A DNA stretch of 52,104 bases from JAWLCQ01 sp041687095 (GTDB lineage: Bacteria; Planctomycetota; Phycisphaerae; SM23-33), in the NCBI GenBank assembly GCA_041687095.1, contig JAWLCQ010000012.1, forward strand, positions 1 to 52,104, written 5' to 3'. Positions 50,802-52,104 of this stretch are shown piece after piece. Position numbers and translations under genes: made by a program. Within the stretch, counting starts at the first letter, position 1. Each line of letters opens with the position of its first letter. The notes below the pieces were generated by a model. It searched no databases. It was given only the letters and a program-made list of their open reading frames with translations, and was not told the DNA's origin.

Positions 50802-51467
50802 ATGGATCCCACGGAACCCACCCCCGCACCGGACAGTGCCCCGGCGGCCTCGCCGCTGGTCCCGCTGTCGTCGGCCCACGCGTCCGCGGTGGCCGGCCTG
50901 CACTCCCAGAGCATCCACACGGGCTTCCTCAGTTCGCTGGGGACGAGTTTCCTGCGGCAGCTTTACACGGCGTTGGCCCGGTGCCCGTCGGGGTTCGGGT
51001 ATGTGTGGGTCGAGCCCGACGGGGAGGCGATGGGCTTCATCGCCTGTGCCGAGAGCACCAGCCGCGTCTACCGTGAGGCCCTGCGGCGGCGGTTTGTCCG
51101 CATGCTCGTGCCCCTGCTTCGTCACCTGGCGCGGCGGTCAGTGGTCCAGCGGATGGAGCAGACGCTCCGCTACCCCGCCGAACTCTCCGACGACCTCCCC
51201 CCCGCCGAGGTCCTCAGCATTGCCGTCAGCGACCGCGCCCGCGGGAAGGGTGTCGGCAAGGCCCTCATGGCCGCGGCGATGGCGGAGTTCGGGCGGCGCG
51301 GCATGACCCGCGTCAAAGTCGCCGTCGCCGCCGCCAACGAACCCGCCAACCGCTTCTACCGCTCGTGCGGATTCCAACTCGCCCTCCAGCGCGAGCACCA
51401 CGGGCAGCCGATGAACATCTACACCCTCGACGTCCACCACCCCGCCCGACCGTGTCCAGACGCGTAG
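50802..51467 (+). CDS. GNAT-family N-acetyltransferase
   Basis: A 221-residue acetyltransferase. Motif A is SVSDRARGKGVGKALMAAAM-like (VLSIAVSDRARGKGVGKALM), with the acetyl-CoA-binding R-x-x-G-x-G/A loop, followed by FYRSCGFQ as motif B. GFIACAES sits in the usual preceding strand. It may acetylate an amino sugar or a protein. The ATG at 50802 is chosen because GGAAAA sits before it; a GTG at 50748 is possible. It probably belongs to the same transcript as the sugar genes, 126 bases from the formyltransferase stop. Confidence 0.85.
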   Translation: MDPTEPTPAPDSAPAASPLVPLSSAHASAVAGLHSQSIHTGFLSSLGTSFLRQLYTALARCPSGFGYVWVEPDGEAMGFIACAESTSRVYREALRRRFVRMLVPLLRHLARRSVVQRMEQTLRYPAELSDDLPPAEVLSIAVSDRARGKGVGKALMAAAMAEFGRRGMTRVKVAVAAANEPANRFYRSCGFQLALQREHHGQPMNIYTLDVHHPARPCPDA

Positions 51468-51580
51468 TCCCGCAGGGCGTGCAGGTTCTGCCGTAGCGAA
51501 ACGCAGGCAGGTTCTGCACGCGGGCCGGGCGCGGAGGGGACCAGGAGGCCCCATCCCGCGTGCGTTGGGGGTCTCCCGAC

Positions 51581-52030
<450 letters not shown>

Positions 52031-52104
52031 TCCTGCCCCCCCCTACACGCCTGCGTTTCAATCTCGTGCGTGGGGGGTCTCCTGAACCCCAACGTCCGGG
52101 ACCG

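Overview
The window is very GC-rich chromosomal DNA, most likely from a member of the Planctomycetota or a close relative. The best evidence is a protein with the planctomycete-type LEPR-XLL N-terminus, a tandem DUF4159 protein, ThuA, CE15-like and URO-D-family genes, and long intergenic tracts packed with palindromic repeats. No rRNA, tRNA or CRISPR array was seen. The high GC content creates very long open antisense frames, which are left out.

Layout. 198-3082: a FucI-like sugar isomerase overlapping an FGGY sugar kinase, facing a spore-photolyase-like radical SAM gene (3363-4532). 5059-8195: a secreted protein, then rpmA (with its own promoter and terminator), obgE and coaX. 8208-9238: an octamer array and a RAYT transposase flanked by REP palindromes. 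9372-13490: a giant secreted beta-helix/Kelch fusion. 14517-16677: a lipoprotein and a CNNM/CBS membrane protein. 18073-20014: a tandem DUF4159 protein and an RNHCP zinc protein. 20615-24566 (minus): a tightly coupled operon of ThuA-like, CE15-like esterase, five-bladed-propeller glycosidase-like and BNR sialidase-like genes. 25367-32706: addB-addA recombination nuclease/helicase. 32673-37052: glycosyltransferase, NikR, and a secreted HEAT-repeat protein. 37700-39737: purM and ribokinase. 39880-43562: a small membrane protein and the LEPR-XLL/FG-GAP repeat protein. 44895-46348: URO-D methyltransferase-like gene coupled to yjbQ. 46555-51467: a PglF-type sugar dehydratase, DegT aminotransferase, formyltransferase and GNAT acetyltransferase, which together look like an amino-sugar (N-acyl/N-formyl) cassette.

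The most unusual content is intergenic. Three copies of a small element (13515-13656, 24851-24994, 37368-37597) share the terminal inverted repeat TAACCGTTCACGGG and are each bordered by a direct repeat of about 9 bp. Two of them interrupt another repeat whose uninterrupted relative is present elsewhere in the window, so insertion can be read directly from the sequence. The 37 kb copy itself carries a second element (ends CCTCGTTGTTCTACAC) in its centre, again between direct repeats. This is a nested, miniature inverted-repeat transposon system that appears to favour the centres of palindromes. Alongside it are at least three REP-like palindrome families with compensatory stem changes, one of them inserted in frame in addB.

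Translation signals are mixed. Many genes have clear Shine-Dalgarno sites, but purM, the glycosyltransferase, addB and yjbQ lack one, and each has a promoter-like -10 box 6-8 nt before a start codon, suggesting leaderless mRNAs.
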